DNA from: Pteria penguin
Taxonomy: Eukaryota > Mollusca > Bivalvia > Pterioida > Pteriidae
Direction: 5' to 3'
Assembly: GCA_035048485.1 (NCBI GenBank)
Contig: CM068589.1
Coordinates: 5,318,229 to 5,382,228, forward strand
Length of the DNA: 64,000 bases
Shown: positions 1 to 14,705 of the stretch, piece by piece
Layout: every line of letters begins with the position of its first letter
Position numbering within the stretch: the first letter of the stretch is position 1
The notes under the pieces: model-generated
Seen by the model: the letters and a program-made list of their open reading frames with translations, nothing else
What the model was told of the DNA's origin: nothing
Database searches by the model: none
Made by a program: the position numbers and the translations under genes

Positions 1-1165
1 ATTTAACCCTAATCACAGGGTAGATATTGAGGGATCTCTCTTTAATCCTAGTCACAGGGTAGATATTGAGGGATCTCTATTTAATCCTAATGACATGGTA
101 GATATTAAGGGATCTCTGCTTAATCCTAATCACAGGGTAGATATTGAGGGATCTCTGTTTAATCCTTATCACAGGGTAGATATTGAGGGATCTCTGTTTA
201 GTCCTAATCACAGGGTAGATATTGAGGGATCTCTATTTAATCCTTATCACAGGGTAGATATTGAGGGATCTCTATTTAACCCTAATCACAGGGTAGATAT
301 TGAGGGATCTCTGTTTAATCCTTATCACAGGGTAGATATTGAGGGATCTCTATTTAATCCTAATCACAGGGCAGATATTGAGGGATCTCTGCTTAATCCT
401 TATCACAGGGTGGATATTGAGGGATCTCTATTTAACCCTAATCACAGGGCATATATTGAGGGATCTCTGCTTAATCCTAATCACAGGGTAGACATTGAGG
501 GATCTCTATTTAATCCTAATCACAGGGTAGATATTGAGGGATCTCTCTTTAATCCTAATCACAGGGTAGATATTGAGGAATCACCTGTTTAATCCTAATG
601 ACATGGTAGATATTGAGGGATCTCTCTTTAATCCTACTCACATGGTAGATATTGAGGGATCTCTATTTAATCCTTATCACAGGGTAGATATTGAGGGATC
701 TCTCTTTAATCCTAACCACAGGGTAGATATTGAGGGATCTCTATTTAATCCTAATGACATGGTAGATATTGAGGGATCTCTGCTTAATCCTAATCACAGG
801 GTGGATATTGAGGGATCTCTATTTAATCCTGATCATATGATAGATATTGAGGGATCGCTATCTAATCCTAACCACAGGGTAGATATTGAGGGATCTCTGT
901 TTCATTCTTATCACAGGGTAGATATCGAGGGATCTCTATTTAATCCTTATCACAGGGTAGATATTGAGGGATCTCTGTTTAGTCCTAATCACAGGGTAGA
1001 TATTGAGTGATCTCTCTTTAATTGTTATGACATGGTAGATATTGAGGGATCTCTGTTTAATCCTTATCACAGGGCATATATTGAGGGATCTCTTTAATCC
1101 CAATCACAGGGTAGATATTGAGGGATCTCTGTTTAATCTTAGTCACAAGTAGGGATCTCTGTTAA
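1..1165. repeat. 39-bp minisatellite array
   Basis: About 29 head-to-tail copies of a 39-bp unit (core TAGATATTGAGGGATCTCT) run from the window edge to about 1165, so the array probably continues to the left. Because 39 is a multiple of three the unit stays open in one frame and reads as a 13-residue repeat (VDIEGSLFNPNHR). Frames of 165 and 145 codons result. I see no splice sites, start context or non-repeat coding flank, so I call it a repeat and not a gene. Confidence 0.97.
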
Positions 1166-2154
1166 ATCCTAGGATTACCGTGCAGTAATTCTTAATACTC
1201 AGCATTCTAATTTTGGATGAATTATTACTTTCTCAGTTTACTTCACACTTAGAAATTCAATTATCTAAAATTGTTCTATGTTGGTATTGGCATCATCTGA
1301 CAAATATATTGCTGTGACTCCGCCTGAAGCAAAAGGAAGTCTTACAATTATTTCAAATTATTCGTAGACAAGAAGAGTGTTGTCCGATATACCGTCACAC
1401 GACATCACAAGAAGAGTGTAGTGATAGCTCAATGTAATCCTCTACGTTGAATTGAGCTTTTAGGAGGTCCACACAGAAAGAAAATCATTCATGTGCAATT
1501 TCTGTCTCTTTCCCTTTTTCTCAAATTAAAGAAGAATAATCATTTGAAAAACATCACACAAATATTCGATCATAAAAGCATTACAGTAATACATAATTCC
1601 AATCAAGCTGATATGAGCATCACTGAAGAAACATAAACTACATAAAAATATAACTACTGCTACTACTACTACTAATAATAATAATAATAATAATAATACT
1701 AATAGTACTACTACTACTACTACTACTAATAATAATAATAATAAGAAGAAGAAGAAGAAGAAGAAGAAGACACACTTAATTCCATGTTTTAAAATAATAG
1801 TATTTTTCTAATATTCGCTTGTCAGATTATTTATAATGGATTTGTCAGCAGAGAAATATGTCGGCCTGCCTGACTTATCAGATTAGTCTGACCTGTCGCA
1901 CGCCTTTTTGTTCGTCCGAACCTTATGTCGGCCTGATCAGTTGAATCGCTGACAAATCGACCATTGTCAGCTTTTAATTCGAAATAATTTCTTGCCTCAT
2001 CGATTGTTTAATATATTGAAGTAAATAGCCATAAATGTCAAGTAGAAGACAAAATTATATTGAATGGTCATTTGGCAGTGGTATATCATGCATTACTTCA
2101 CCTGGTACATACTGCGAACCTTGGGTCGAGTTTAATTTTATCCGGCTATTCAAG
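1166..2154. other. Non-coding stretch with trinucleotide microsatellites
   Basis: No coding exon was recognised. At about 1650-1770 there are runs of (TAC)n, (TAA)n and (AAG)n. At 1619-1631 the text GCATCACTGAAGA matches the 5' half of the hammerhead ribozyme found at 16388-16431 (stem I strand plus CTGAAGA core), but the remainder is absent, so this is a broken copy. Confidence 0.6.
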
Positions 2155-2194
2155 ATGTTAAGCAGGGAGATATTCGTTGTGGTATTGTTAACAG
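2155..2194 (+). CDS. Candidate signal-peptide exon of the first Kazal gene
   Basis: ATG at 2155 opens a 13-codon hydrophobic segment (MLSREIFVVVLLT) followed by one extra base and a donor (ACAG|GTATTT). The exon at 5393 needs exactly one base from upstream, and joining them gives Gly and then LLLEAGWC, which completes a plausible secretory signal peptide. The intron would be about 3.2 kb and would contain the 47-bp minisatellite. The phase match and hydrophobicity are what I see; that the two exons are spliced together is inference and needs transcript evidence. Confidence 0.5.
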
Positions 2195-2804
2195 GTATTT
2201 GTATTTTATTACTATATAGATATCTTACAATCAATACAACGCGGTGCTACATCATCATGTGAATATACCAACTTATTGATATACATTACACAATTATTGT
2301 TAACACTAAGGCTATTGTTATTGAACTGTTTATCCCACAGCAGTGATGAATTTTACTGAATCAAGAACTTACCATAATGGATTTGCTTACAGTGTTAATC
2401 TGTAGCGCATATTTTCAAAAGTAAACATACTCTGTTTTAGTATCTATTCAACAATAACAAAATAATTGATTTTATCACCTTTTGATTTCAAATACGAAGG
2501 AATTATGAGCCACTTTACACAACAGGGAAGACAACGTGCCTGGAAAGATGAAAAATAAGAATAGATTTATAAAGTTGAAAAACAGTAAAAAGTAAACAGG
2601 ACGTCACTGTTTACATACTGAATGTTGCAAAATAATTCGAAAACGTGTTTTGCTGTACAATTCAATGAAAAGTATTTTCAAAACGGGAATTTTACGGCTA
2701 TTCTACGACTTACTAGTACTCTACATAAAAGTTAACAAATATGGAAAGAATTCTTAATCATTTTAGACTCACTGTGTGTAGTGTAATTCACTAAATTTCA
2801 TTCT

Positions 2805-3435
2805 TTAGGCCTAACTTATACCTCACCGTTTAAGTCGCTAGATATCGTTCTTTGGTCGTTAATTTTACGTTACTGTGTAAGTCACTAGATATATCGTTCT
2901 TTGGTCATTACTTATACGTCACCGTTTAAGTCGCTAGATATCGTTCTTTGGTCGTTACTTTTACGTTACTGTGTAAGTCACTAGATATGGTTCTTTGTTC
3001 CTTACTTTTACGTCACTGTGTAAGTCGCTAGATATCGTTCTTTGGGCCTTACTTTTACGTCACTGTGGAAGTCTCGAGGATTCGTTCTTTGGGCCTTACT
3101 TTTGGGTCACTGTGTAAGTCACTAGATATCGTTCTTTGGGCCTTACTTTACGTCCCTGTGTAAGTCACTAGATTTCGTTCTTTGGGCCTTACTTTACGTC
3201 CCTGTGTAAGTCACTAGATTTCGTTCTTTGGTCCTTATTTTTACGTCACCGAGTAAGTCACTAGATTTCGTTCTTCAGTCCTTACTTTTACGTCACTGTG
3301 TAAGTCACTAGATTTCGTTCTTTGGGCCTTACTTTTACGTCACTGTATAAGTCACTAGATTTCGTTCTTTGGGCCTTACTGTTACGTCACTGTGTAAGTT
3401 ACTGGATTTCGTTGTGTGGGTCTTACTTTAAGGTC
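2805..3435. repeat. 47-bp minisatellite array
   Basis: About 13 imperfect copies of a 47-bp unit with cores AAGTCACTAGAT and TCGTTCTTTGG. Copies vary at several positions and the outer ones are more diverged. The array falls in the proposed first intron of the first Kazal gene. No coding signal. Confidence 0.93.
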
Positions 3436-5392
3436 AGTCTGGTAATTGGTTTGCTTGTCGTATATTTACACTTTAGCTTTCTACAGTTTCGTTCTTGAGC
3501 ACTACTGACATACACAAGAAAAATACATAAAGTGAACAAACTTTACACAAGTACATGTGTTCTTATATTTATTATCACTTATATATATTTTAAGATATCA
3601 ATGTTATGTCACCACAAATTTTATTCACATTGCATGACAACATATTATACAGGTTATAACAATAAAATTGTAAATCGAATGTCCAAAATACCCACCATAT
3701 TTCTATGTTACTGTGTTTACCCGACATGCAAATTTAATGACAGTAAGCTCATGTCTACTTTACGTACATAACGTTTATGTGTGAATTAAATACAGTAGAT
3801 TTTGATAGCAGATTTAAGAGGCTATTTTGATAGTTTTTTATTTACCTATTTCTTTACTGACGTCAAAAGTATATATTGAATTCAGAATAGGTTAAAACGG
3901 GTTATTTTGTGTACAGATATTTGCATTTCGCACTTTTTTCATCAAAGACATAGTATATGATTGAAGACAATGATAATCTTTTAAAACTGAAAGATCTTCA
4001 TGAAAAGAGAATCTAAATTCGTGTTATCTCTTTTTTGGTATTTAGTCCAGAGTTGTCACTTGCGATACGTTGGGTACAAATCTTGCTTCTATCAAGGTGA
4101 ACATCTTTATCAGTGATTCTAAAGCTTGTACTGTATAGAAAAATAGATCATCGAAAGCATTGGAAAGGGGGTAGATAAATTTTAATTTATATATGACGTG
4201 GTATATTTTTGAAAATATATATTAATTCATATTATATTGTATTTTTATTACTTTTCATTTGGTACCATACGCCGTTGATGAAATTGGGCTGCTTTAAATT
4301 TGCAACATGTCTGTCTTCTTATTCTTCTATTTTTTCTTTCTTTTTTCCCCCAAGTTTATTCTTAACAAGGGAAACAAAGTGTTGGGGAAAATTAGTGATA
4401 ACTATTAAACGTGAGTATAGAGTTTAAGATATTGTTTTCGTTTTATTATTTTTTATTTATTTAGTTATTTATTTACTGTGTCTATAAATGGAGAAATATT
4501 CCTGCAGATTCATATGTCTTAGTGATGAGTACAGAAGTGAGCCCAAAGATCAGATTAATCATACTAATTTTCCGACCAGTGGAAATTATATTAAACACTT
4601 TTATATTTTACACTTTGAATTTGAATATTCCATTTAAGCATGCCGTCGTGGGAAATTGAACATCGACATATTTCTCACGTGGTGATTAAAATTGATATAT
4701 TGCCTGTTGACAGACACTTGATCACTTGTTATACGTTCAAGTGAGATATATTTTATTTTACGTTTGATTTCACATATACAACAAGACCAACTGGATAGTT
4801 TATACTGCCAAATGGATATTGTAGACGTATTCTTTCATATTTTACATTGCGTTACTCTATAATACCATTATATATTATGTAAATTTTTATTATAGATATA
4901 ACTACATAAGTGTATTACTCGATGACAGATTCAGCGAGCCAAACAGGAGACCACGACTCTTTCTAGGCACATGATTTGCTCTCTGATATTGCAGAGATTA
5001 AGAAACTGATGGCTGGACTTCGTGCCAAATAATATAGCGTCGATTACTCTTGTAGGTTGGCTGTTATGCTAAAGAAAGGGAAACAAATCTTACTAAAATG
5101 TATGATAAACATCGCCCGAGAAAAGAATAGCAAACTAGAATAAACACAAAAAAAAACATCGCAAATACGCGACTCTATTACAGCTGCGCGATTGACTTCA
5201 ATTAAGTGACAATTGCCACTCAATAAGTAAGGGTACCTGATTTGCAGACCACCTAGCAACTCACAGCAGCAGAAGAAACAAAACATTAACGTTTAAAATA
5301 TATTAATAATGAAATAGAACGTAGAAACATACAACAAGAATTAAGCTCTATTTAAATGAATGTAATCACACCAATTTAACCTTTGTCGACAG
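3436..5392. other. Probable intron sequence, no gene recognised
   Basis: AT-rich sequence with short open frames only (for example 4209-4427 and, on the minus strand, 5044-5286). None shows a family motif or splice sites in a sensible phase. It lies between the candidate signal exon and the first confirmed Kazal exon, so it is probably intronic. Confidence 0.5.
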
Positions 5393-7834
<2,442 letters not shown>

Positions 7835-8778
7835 CGTCTATGATGGATGATGCGCTATTGCGTGGACAATTGACATCTATTAAAGTACAGGAAGTTAACA
7901 TGTCCTTCCGGTGAAGTATTTGATACATGTATTTGAACACTATATGTCTACCCAAGATGCACCCAATTATATTCTTTATCATTCATGTCAGTATCATTAT
8001 GTCCTAAACAATGAATAAGCAATAGATTTAATGTACATTCCGCATCGTTCTTTGAAAGTAATTATTGATTGAGGCATACCTCTGTATTGACATCGCATAG
8101 GGACAATAGCTCATATAGAGACTGACGAATACAATCACATATATGTTTACGTCATTGACATACATCAATTCCATTATTATTTTACATTTGATTCTAATAG
8201 CTCTTAAATATGTAAACTTTTTCTTTATGTTTTATTTGTCAAATGATTTTGCTGAATAAACACTCACGTTGAAAAATGACATGTAACTCAAATATATCTC
8301 CCCTTACATATGAACAAACGATGAAAATAAATGCGTAAGTTACGAAATATTTGAACTGGAGTACGAATATAAATGCATAAAATGCGAGCATTTTGCATTG
8401 TACAGCTACACACAAGATTAAGTCTCAGTGCTCATCGTGTTTTACATTCCTTTTAAATATATTAGGCATTGATATGTTAAATACAGTACAATTGGGACCC
8501 AAGGTAAACATCTCAACTCATAAAACACTTGTTAGAACACTTGACTATTCTTAAATTGATAACTAGGGTAAACAGGTCTCCTTCTAAGACTACCCGGCAG
8601 TCTAGATGTTTGTGGGATTTTGAAATCATTATAAATAGAGAGATTTACAGCGTTTAATTTGCCATTGTATAGTGAATATAGTGAGTGATCTATAACAAAT
8701 AAGTACTTTGTAAGATTGATGTTTATTGTTGAATACAGAGGGCAATGTTGATATTTATCTAACTGTGTAAATAATGAT
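7835..8778. other. Non-coding stretch downstream of the first Kazal gene
   Basis: Presumed 3' UTR followed by AT-rich intergenic sequence. The minus-strand frame 8532-8816 has no recognisable domain. No repeats of note. Confidence 0.5.
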
Positions 8779-8809
8779 ATGAATTTAAAAAAAGAAATAT
8801 ATATACGAC

Positions 8810-8935
8810 AATACAAAAGTATTCGATTGTGCTGCAGTTACGATGCCGACGTGGGACGGTCAGTTGAAGTAACAAGCAATAGCAGCACAATCAGGACACA
8901 CATTTTAAAATTTATAAACAATCCTCCAAACAGAG
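8810..8935 (+). mobile_element. Degraded retroelement-like ORF fragment (copy 1)
   Basis: Carries the phrase GATTGTGCTGCAGTTACGAT and then GACGGTCAGTTGAAG, shared with copies at 14430-14705 (minus) and 17085-17180 (plus). Translated it resembles the YDADVGRSVE / YDTDLGRSIE motif of the other copies. It is oriented opposite to the fragment at 9090-9610. The repeated nature is seen directly; the link to a retroelement is inference. Confidence 0.5.
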
Positions 8936-9089
8936 AACAAGGATCAACAGGGTTCTCAAGAAGAAAGGTCATAAAACTTTATTATACACGAAATGTTAAT
9001 AGAATATTATGTTGCTTTCAAAAATATGTAAGGCGACATCAACATACCTGCTCTGCCCATCTGTAAGCGAGCTCAGATCCTTATTCAAT

Positions 9090-9610
9090 AGGAGTCCAGA
9101 CTGAAAGTCAGTGGAGGAGGATCAGGACTTGTCTCCTCTGAAAAGGTTTGGACATGGCCCGTCATAGAGTCCCTAACACCCTGTTAGTCAGCGTGCAACA
9201 CTCAAGTAAAAGGTTGTAGAGGGACCCAATACAAAAACCATGGTCTTAGTGATTATCACGGGGTCATACTGTCGATGTCGAAGGCGTTTGATAATTTTAG
9301 AACCCGCCAATATTAAATTATCGGAACCTTTGACCCTCCTTAGTTTGTACACTAGATCACCGTAGAAATTGGGATGGGATATTCCGCTGGATACGTATTG
9401 TTGAAAAGTCACATTTCCAAATTTTGACAAAATGTCTGAATAAGATCTGTAAAATTTACCAAAAGTTTTTCGAAGTTTATGATATCTATAACCCTGAGTT
9501 AGAAATTTAAAAGTAATCAAATGTTTTTTTTTTTTGCGTGAAAATCCAAAACGTTAGTGCGGGCTCTAGCGAACCGAACCAATTGACTAATATAAAACAC
9601 CAGCGTATGA
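9090..9610 (-). pseudogene. Degraded mobile-element ORF, C-terminal part
   Basis: The minus-strand frame 9520-9188 (110 codons) has protein-like composition (GYRYHKLRKTFGKFYRSYSD, then HPNFYGDLVYKLRRVKG and VLGPSTTFY). I recognise this as a repeated ORF found in many copies in mollusc genomes, often beside reverse-transcriptase-like sequence, but I cannot name its class securely. Reading continues upstream through a poly-A/T slip at about 9525-9537 (VLDFHAK segment) to about 9610. After the in-frame stop at 9188, sequence towards 9090 still resembles the usual C-terminus (PDPPPL). The broken frame and poly-T tract indicate an inactive copy. Part of it aligns with the fragment at 14430-14705. 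Confidence 0.5.
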
Positions 9611-10785
9611 GAGACAACAATGTGGTTTTGATTAAGTCTTGGGGTGGAGAGGTATATAGGAACACGTGAGGACAGAGTCTGGCTCAAAGAGAGATAATAT
9701 TTAAGTCAGTTATTACATTTTGATTATTGCATTGTTAAATGTTCAGCATGAATATCCATGATATTATTTTATTTTTATGAATAAAACAGAACTTTAAAAA
9801 ATCGCTTAATTCCACTTCTGAATTCATTGTTAATTAAAAGAATTTGAAAACATGTCTGAGGTATTTCTTAAACAAATGACGCCCGACCCATGCACCCGAA
9901 AGGACTAAATGTAACCTATTTTGCTAGCTACACGCTCAAGAATACACATAATATCCATAGGATAAAAAGGCTTTCAACATTAATTTATACAAGTAAGACA
10001 GAACTGAAGTATTTCTGTGTAAAATGTCTGAGCCAGAAGTTATCAGACCATTGGCATCTTTGCCTTCAAATGTTCCGAACTGATCTGATACGGATTTATA
10101 CAATTATTGAAACATATTTCCAAATATCATAGCATCTGTGAAAAGTTTGAAGATAATCTGGATATATTTTAAAAGAAAGTCCAAACATTAATACAGGCTT
10201 TAGAATATAAAACAAATAGAGAAATAAATATACATAGTAAACTATATCATGGTAGTGTAGGACCATTGTCCTCTAACGGTACATGTATAGTAGGAAATCC
10301 ATAGCCGATCATGTTTATATCTTCTTGTGCACTTGATAAATCCTGTTTGTACATGATAGTCGAGTAGGACAAGAAGGTAATGAAAGTAAATTGATAATAG
10401 AAGAAGTTGGGTGATATTCATACATCATCTTACATTACATTTCAGTTCATATTCAAAATATATATACTACTTCAGATCCCTAAATGAGTAGATACCAGAT
10501 TTTGTATTTATTAAGTCAGAGGCAGTGGAAACATGTGGAACATACCTAATTTAGTAAGCTGAGAGGATAGGTGTATATCATAGAATTTATTAAACAAAAA
10601 TACGTAACAATGCAAATCCACACATTATGTATTATGCTAAAGCAACCTCAAACAGGTCATTGTAGATGTTATGAACATACATTTCTTAAACTGAATAAAA
10701 CACGGCAAGATTATCATGGTAAGTCACTATGACAAGGCGCATGTTTGTGGTGGTAGGTCACTATTATAATATAAAAGACGAAAGA
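9611..10785. other. Non-coding stretch, nothing recognised
   Basis: AT-rich sequence. The frame at 9890-10132 shows no domain or splice context. No tandem repeat. Confidence 0.5.
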
Positions 10786-10945
10786 AACTGGTGTCACATA
10801 GCTATGGTACTAACAACAATGTACCACAGTGGACATTCACAGACCCCTGAACTTCAGAGATGAGACCAGGTGCCCGGGTGAGTGAGCGTCTCCTGTTTGG
10901 CTAGCCACGCCGTGAATACTCTTACATACAGACGAAACAAACATA
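10786..10945 (+). repeat. Dispersed repeat A, copy 1
   Basis: Shares long matches with 16612-16890 and 27052-27335, including TGGTGTCACAT, ACCAGGTGCCCGGG, GTTTGGCTAGCCAC and TGAATGCCCTTAAATAC (with variants). The orientation is the same in all three copies. No coding capacity; a SINE or non-autonomous element is possible. Confidence 0.85.
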
Positions 10946-11317
10946 ATTCAACACTGTATATAATATATACACATGAAGACATGTGTTTATCGCTACAAAA
11001 GGACACATGATTATTACAGAAAGACATTATGATAAATAAAGGTTTATAAGAATGAAAGTAATAGCGACAGTGTTGTAGACAGGAAGTCGAAGCCATATCC
11101 ATCCGGATATCTGTCGTATAGGAACACAGAAGGCGCACACAAGCACGACTATATTTCTGCTGACTTTCAAAAGCACACTGTAAACAAATGTGACGTAACA
11201 TCTGATATGTGTATCACAACTATCACTTCATGTCATCTTTATGACGTCTTTGTGTAGTATAATTGTGCTGTCATAGCATTGTGGTATATTTAGACGTCAT
11301 AAGCTCTATAGAACTTG

Positions 11318-12813
11318 TCATTTCCGTCGTTGTTTATCTTTACAGTTACTGAGAGTTTGCTGTTGCAGGTCTCTATTGATACACTTTTCTTTGTTGAACT
11401 CGCATCTGAAACATAGTTTTGAGTTGTTCATAAATGAACATTTTGAGTATATTTTATGAATTTTATAATATACGACTTTTATCAACTTTTGATTGTAGTT
11501 TATGACCATTTTGTACGCTTTCATCTTTGCGACTGATGTACATGTATGTATTTATCACCAAGTAAATTTCTCTTAGATCTTAGCTTCACAGCAGCTAAGC
11601 AGAATTCTTTATGCTTTAAATCAGGACATAAGCTTCTTAAAGATCCAAAATGTCCGGAATGTTACTCTGCTGTAAGTGCCTTACTGACAGATAAAAATAC
11701 CATTTTCGTAGGTGCTATTGGTGAACTGTACTGTTTTTTGTGTCATATACTAAATTTCTGATGATTCAGTACTGACTCGACACAGATAACTCTTAATGTT
11801 CTCTAACAACTTTATTAGATTATCCCGCATTTTGTATATTATTTCATATGTTATATTTCTTAAATTGTTTTTTGTATATTTTATATTTTGTTCTTGTAAT
11901 CAAGTTGGTTATTACTTTGCTCTACAAATATGTCGGACTTTCAGAGTAAGGGGAAAAAATGTCAAAACGCGTGTATAGTGCAAAAACTTAATACTGATAT
12001 ACATCTTTTTATACATGTTGTTTTCATTACTACATGATGGATGCTGCTAATTGTGGACTGTCAGTTCCCGAGGGTATCATAATGCCTGTTTTATTTTACC
12101 CTCTTATTGGAACAGTTAGACTATTTTGTGTTTTGATATTATTCTTGTTTTTATTAAATTATCGTAGCATATTTGTATATACTCGAAATATACATACAAA
12201 TTAAGGTAAAATCTGTTGTCCTTCCCACACAATGGGTCCATCGTGTTTGGACATGGTGTTGTATCTTTGCAAAAAGCTTCGCTGACCACGTAATGGTCCG
12301 GAGAGTGTGTAGTAGTACTCCCGGTCAAGACTTTCATGAGTGACAATGTTGATGTACACGGCCCATCATGCAAGATGTTGAGATCTATATTTATGCATTT
12401 GGCTTGTACGTAGAAACATCTGAAAGTGAGAAATATCCAGACATAATAAAGCTCTGGATGTAGTCAAGGTAACGCATACTTTTAATAAGAACCTATTCTT
12501 CATGTTACTTTTAAACCAAACATTATACTTTATGAAAAAGCTGGGGATCGAATTCTGGTTCGAATACCCAGTCAAATAGGAAAAGGGTTTCATTTGAATG
12601 AATATGCTGAACACTGTGGGCGTCACTACAATTGATTATGTTTTAATTATCAAAATCTAAAGAGAAGTTATATTTACTTATTTGGGTATGTCTGTCCGTC
12701 TGTGCAGCATACTTCCTCATTTCCGATAGCTTGATAGTGGGATCCACAGTTAATCTGTCTCATGACGCCACAGATCTCATCAGAGTCCAGCCCGATGCAG
12801 ACTGTCCACCCCA
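11318..12813 (-). CDS. Two-domain Kazal-type protease inhibitor-like protein (second paralogue, opposite strand)
   Basis: Exons in transcript order: 12813-12678, 12419-12198 and 11405-11318 (stop TGA). The first begins with two bases completing a codon, so an upstream signal exon must exist; I could not identify it. Introns 2 and 3 are phase 2 before the fourth Kazal cysteine (donors AA|GTAAAT and TT|GTATGT). Domain 1 holds EVCCTDGQTYPNKC and the same doubled Cys as the first paralogue, plus an extra Cys in WTVC. Domain 2 holds PCPNTMDPLCGKDNRFYLN followed by C. The tail after the last Cys is basic (KDKQRRK). The linker between domains is rich in Ser and Thr (LTGSTTTHS). It is closest to the first paralogue (shared HYQAIG and CFYVQAKC), suggesting an inverted duplication. 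By position P1 would be Asn in domain 2 and Ser in domain 1 (inference). Secreted; function by family only. Confidence 0.85.
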
Positions 12814-13473
12814 CTATAATAGAAACAGTATCAGATGATATTCACTTATATCTATACATTTTAATGTGTCTAATCTTACAGCATACTCTCTAGAGATTGC
12901 TAGATGTCTGAATTATATTGTTGCTGTTTTTTCAATAAGATTTTATTAGATTTAGAGTTAGTGAAATGTACATATAGCTGTTTTATTTCACACCAGTCCA
13001 TAACATCTGAAGATTCAGCTGTTACATGTTTGATTTAATATTAATCTAACAAGCTCAAATGTATAATGAACCAGTAAAATACTAGGTAGGACAATCTTGG
13101 GGTTTATTTCGTCTTGACTAAAAAAAACTCCAGGACAATGACGTTTAAATTCATAGTGATGGTATCGACCTAATGCTCGGCATAAATTTTCAGTTCTGCA
13201 CCACGAATTGGCTTTACACTATGAAGGACATGTTAAGAGTAATATCTGCGAGCCCAGCGCATTATCAACAGAGGTGCATGGGTTCAGATAGAGCAGTATC
13301 AATGATGATAATTATTTGCATATACAAAGATAATTTTGTTTTTTACATTTGTCGTAATTACAAACTGCTCTTCAAAAATAGAAAAGAAAAGAGATACCAA
13401 TAAGGAAGACAAAACAAACAAATAATTATATTAATACAGAATAACAATAATAATAATAATAATAATAATAATA

Positions 13474-13509
<36 letters not shown>

Positions 13510-14427
13510 TAAAACCAAATAATTATGTTAAAACCAAAATGACCGAAAAGTGAACCAAAGAATCTATCTAGGGACAGAGCTATGCATGAGGGAGATACTC
13601 CTTAGTTTTAGAGTGATTTACTTAATTTGATGACTGATTTGTGTAATACATTAAACATAAGTCACCATCTGTAATTTCTATCTCATATTGTAAAATTGTT
13701 CATATTGAAAAGAAAGAATACGCTCAATCTTTAATCGAACAGATGCTGAAACCCTCATACGATTACTATAAATATGTAAATACATGCCTAAGGTGACGCA
13801 GGGGCAATGCTGTTTTTCAATAGCGATCTTTGAAACATGCCCTAGTGGCACTATTTAGTACACAATACTCAGATGGCGATAAAGGAGGATAAAAGTCTAA
13901 ATATAGCAACACTTTATCAGCATCGTATCAAGTACCTCCAAACAACAAGCTATAAATAGAATCATGATAATAATGTGACATGAGAAATGCAATGTACCTA
14001 TATCACATGTTATCGTTGAGTTATATATTTGTGAAGACAGTAGTTTAAGACATGTGATTGTCCTCAATATGATCTGACCTAACAACATCAGATGATACTC
14101 GTGTTATATAAGTATAATTCTTTTCAGAAGTTTAAGAGATTAGGCAAAATAAACGATATATGTAGCACATTATAGTTGGCATTCATTTGAATGGATACTC
14201 TTTTTACGACTGTAAAAATGCGATGATAAAATTTATGTACTGAAATTCTAACAACTTACAAAACATGGCATGTTTGTATATTTAGTAAGGCAGCTATGTC
14301 ACTCAGCACCGAATAATAGTAATATCATAACACATAAGGTAAGGGAAGCGGTATGAAAAGTCTTTATGAAGCCTGACATATTATAGGCCAAGGTAGATAT
14401 AAATGATCTAGAATCTGTCAATTTGTA
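12814..14427. other. Non-coding stretch, possible home of the missing signal exon
   Basis: No convincing exon. A minus-strand ATG near 13965 opens a short hydrophobic run (MILFIACCLE), but its donor is in the wrong phase for the exon at 12813, so I do not accept it. Otherwise AT-rich; the AAT/ATT palindrome at 13441 is listed separately. Confidence 0.45.
13441..13510. repeat. (AAT)n-(ATT)n microsatellite palindrome
   Basis: An AAT run switches directly to its reverse complement ATT at about 13475, giving a nearly perfect 70-bp self-complementary tract. Confidence 0.95.
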
Positions 14428-14429
14428 TC

Positions 14430-14705
14430 ACATATACGATGCATTGAAATCAATATGAAACTGACGTACATAAGACAAATTGTTCCAATTGTTGAGGCGG
14501 CTGAATTTCCATGGATTTTGAATTTTGAATTGATAAATTTTTAAATGTTCGTCCTTTAATTGTGCTGCTTTTGCGGTGAGTGGGAAGGTGGGCGCCCGTA
14601 AACCGGTTAACCACACCAATTGAATGACGTTTGTTGCTTCAATTGACCGTCCTAAGTCGGTATCGTAACCGTAGCACAATTGAATAGTTTTGTAATGTTT
14701 TTCAG
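14430..14705 (-). mobile_element. Degraded retroelement-like ORF fragment (copy 2)
   Basis: The minus-strand frame reads CYGYDTDLGRSIEATN and then IQLVWLTGLRAP, with the region after AKAAQLK aligning loosely to the VLDFHAK/ITFKFL region of the element at 9090-9610. It is preserved better than copies 1 and 3 but has no start, no stop and no flanking ORF. Likely remnant of the same family. Confidence 0.5.

Noticed and set aside
95..1010. Two frames of 165 and 145 codons reading a 13-residue repeat
   Set aside because: They exist only because the 39-bp unit is a multiple of three; no unique coding flank or splice sites.
13920..13970. Minus-strand hydrophobic start as signal exon of the second Kazal gene
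   Set aside because: The usable donor leaves phase 0 whereas the exon at 12813 needs phase 1.
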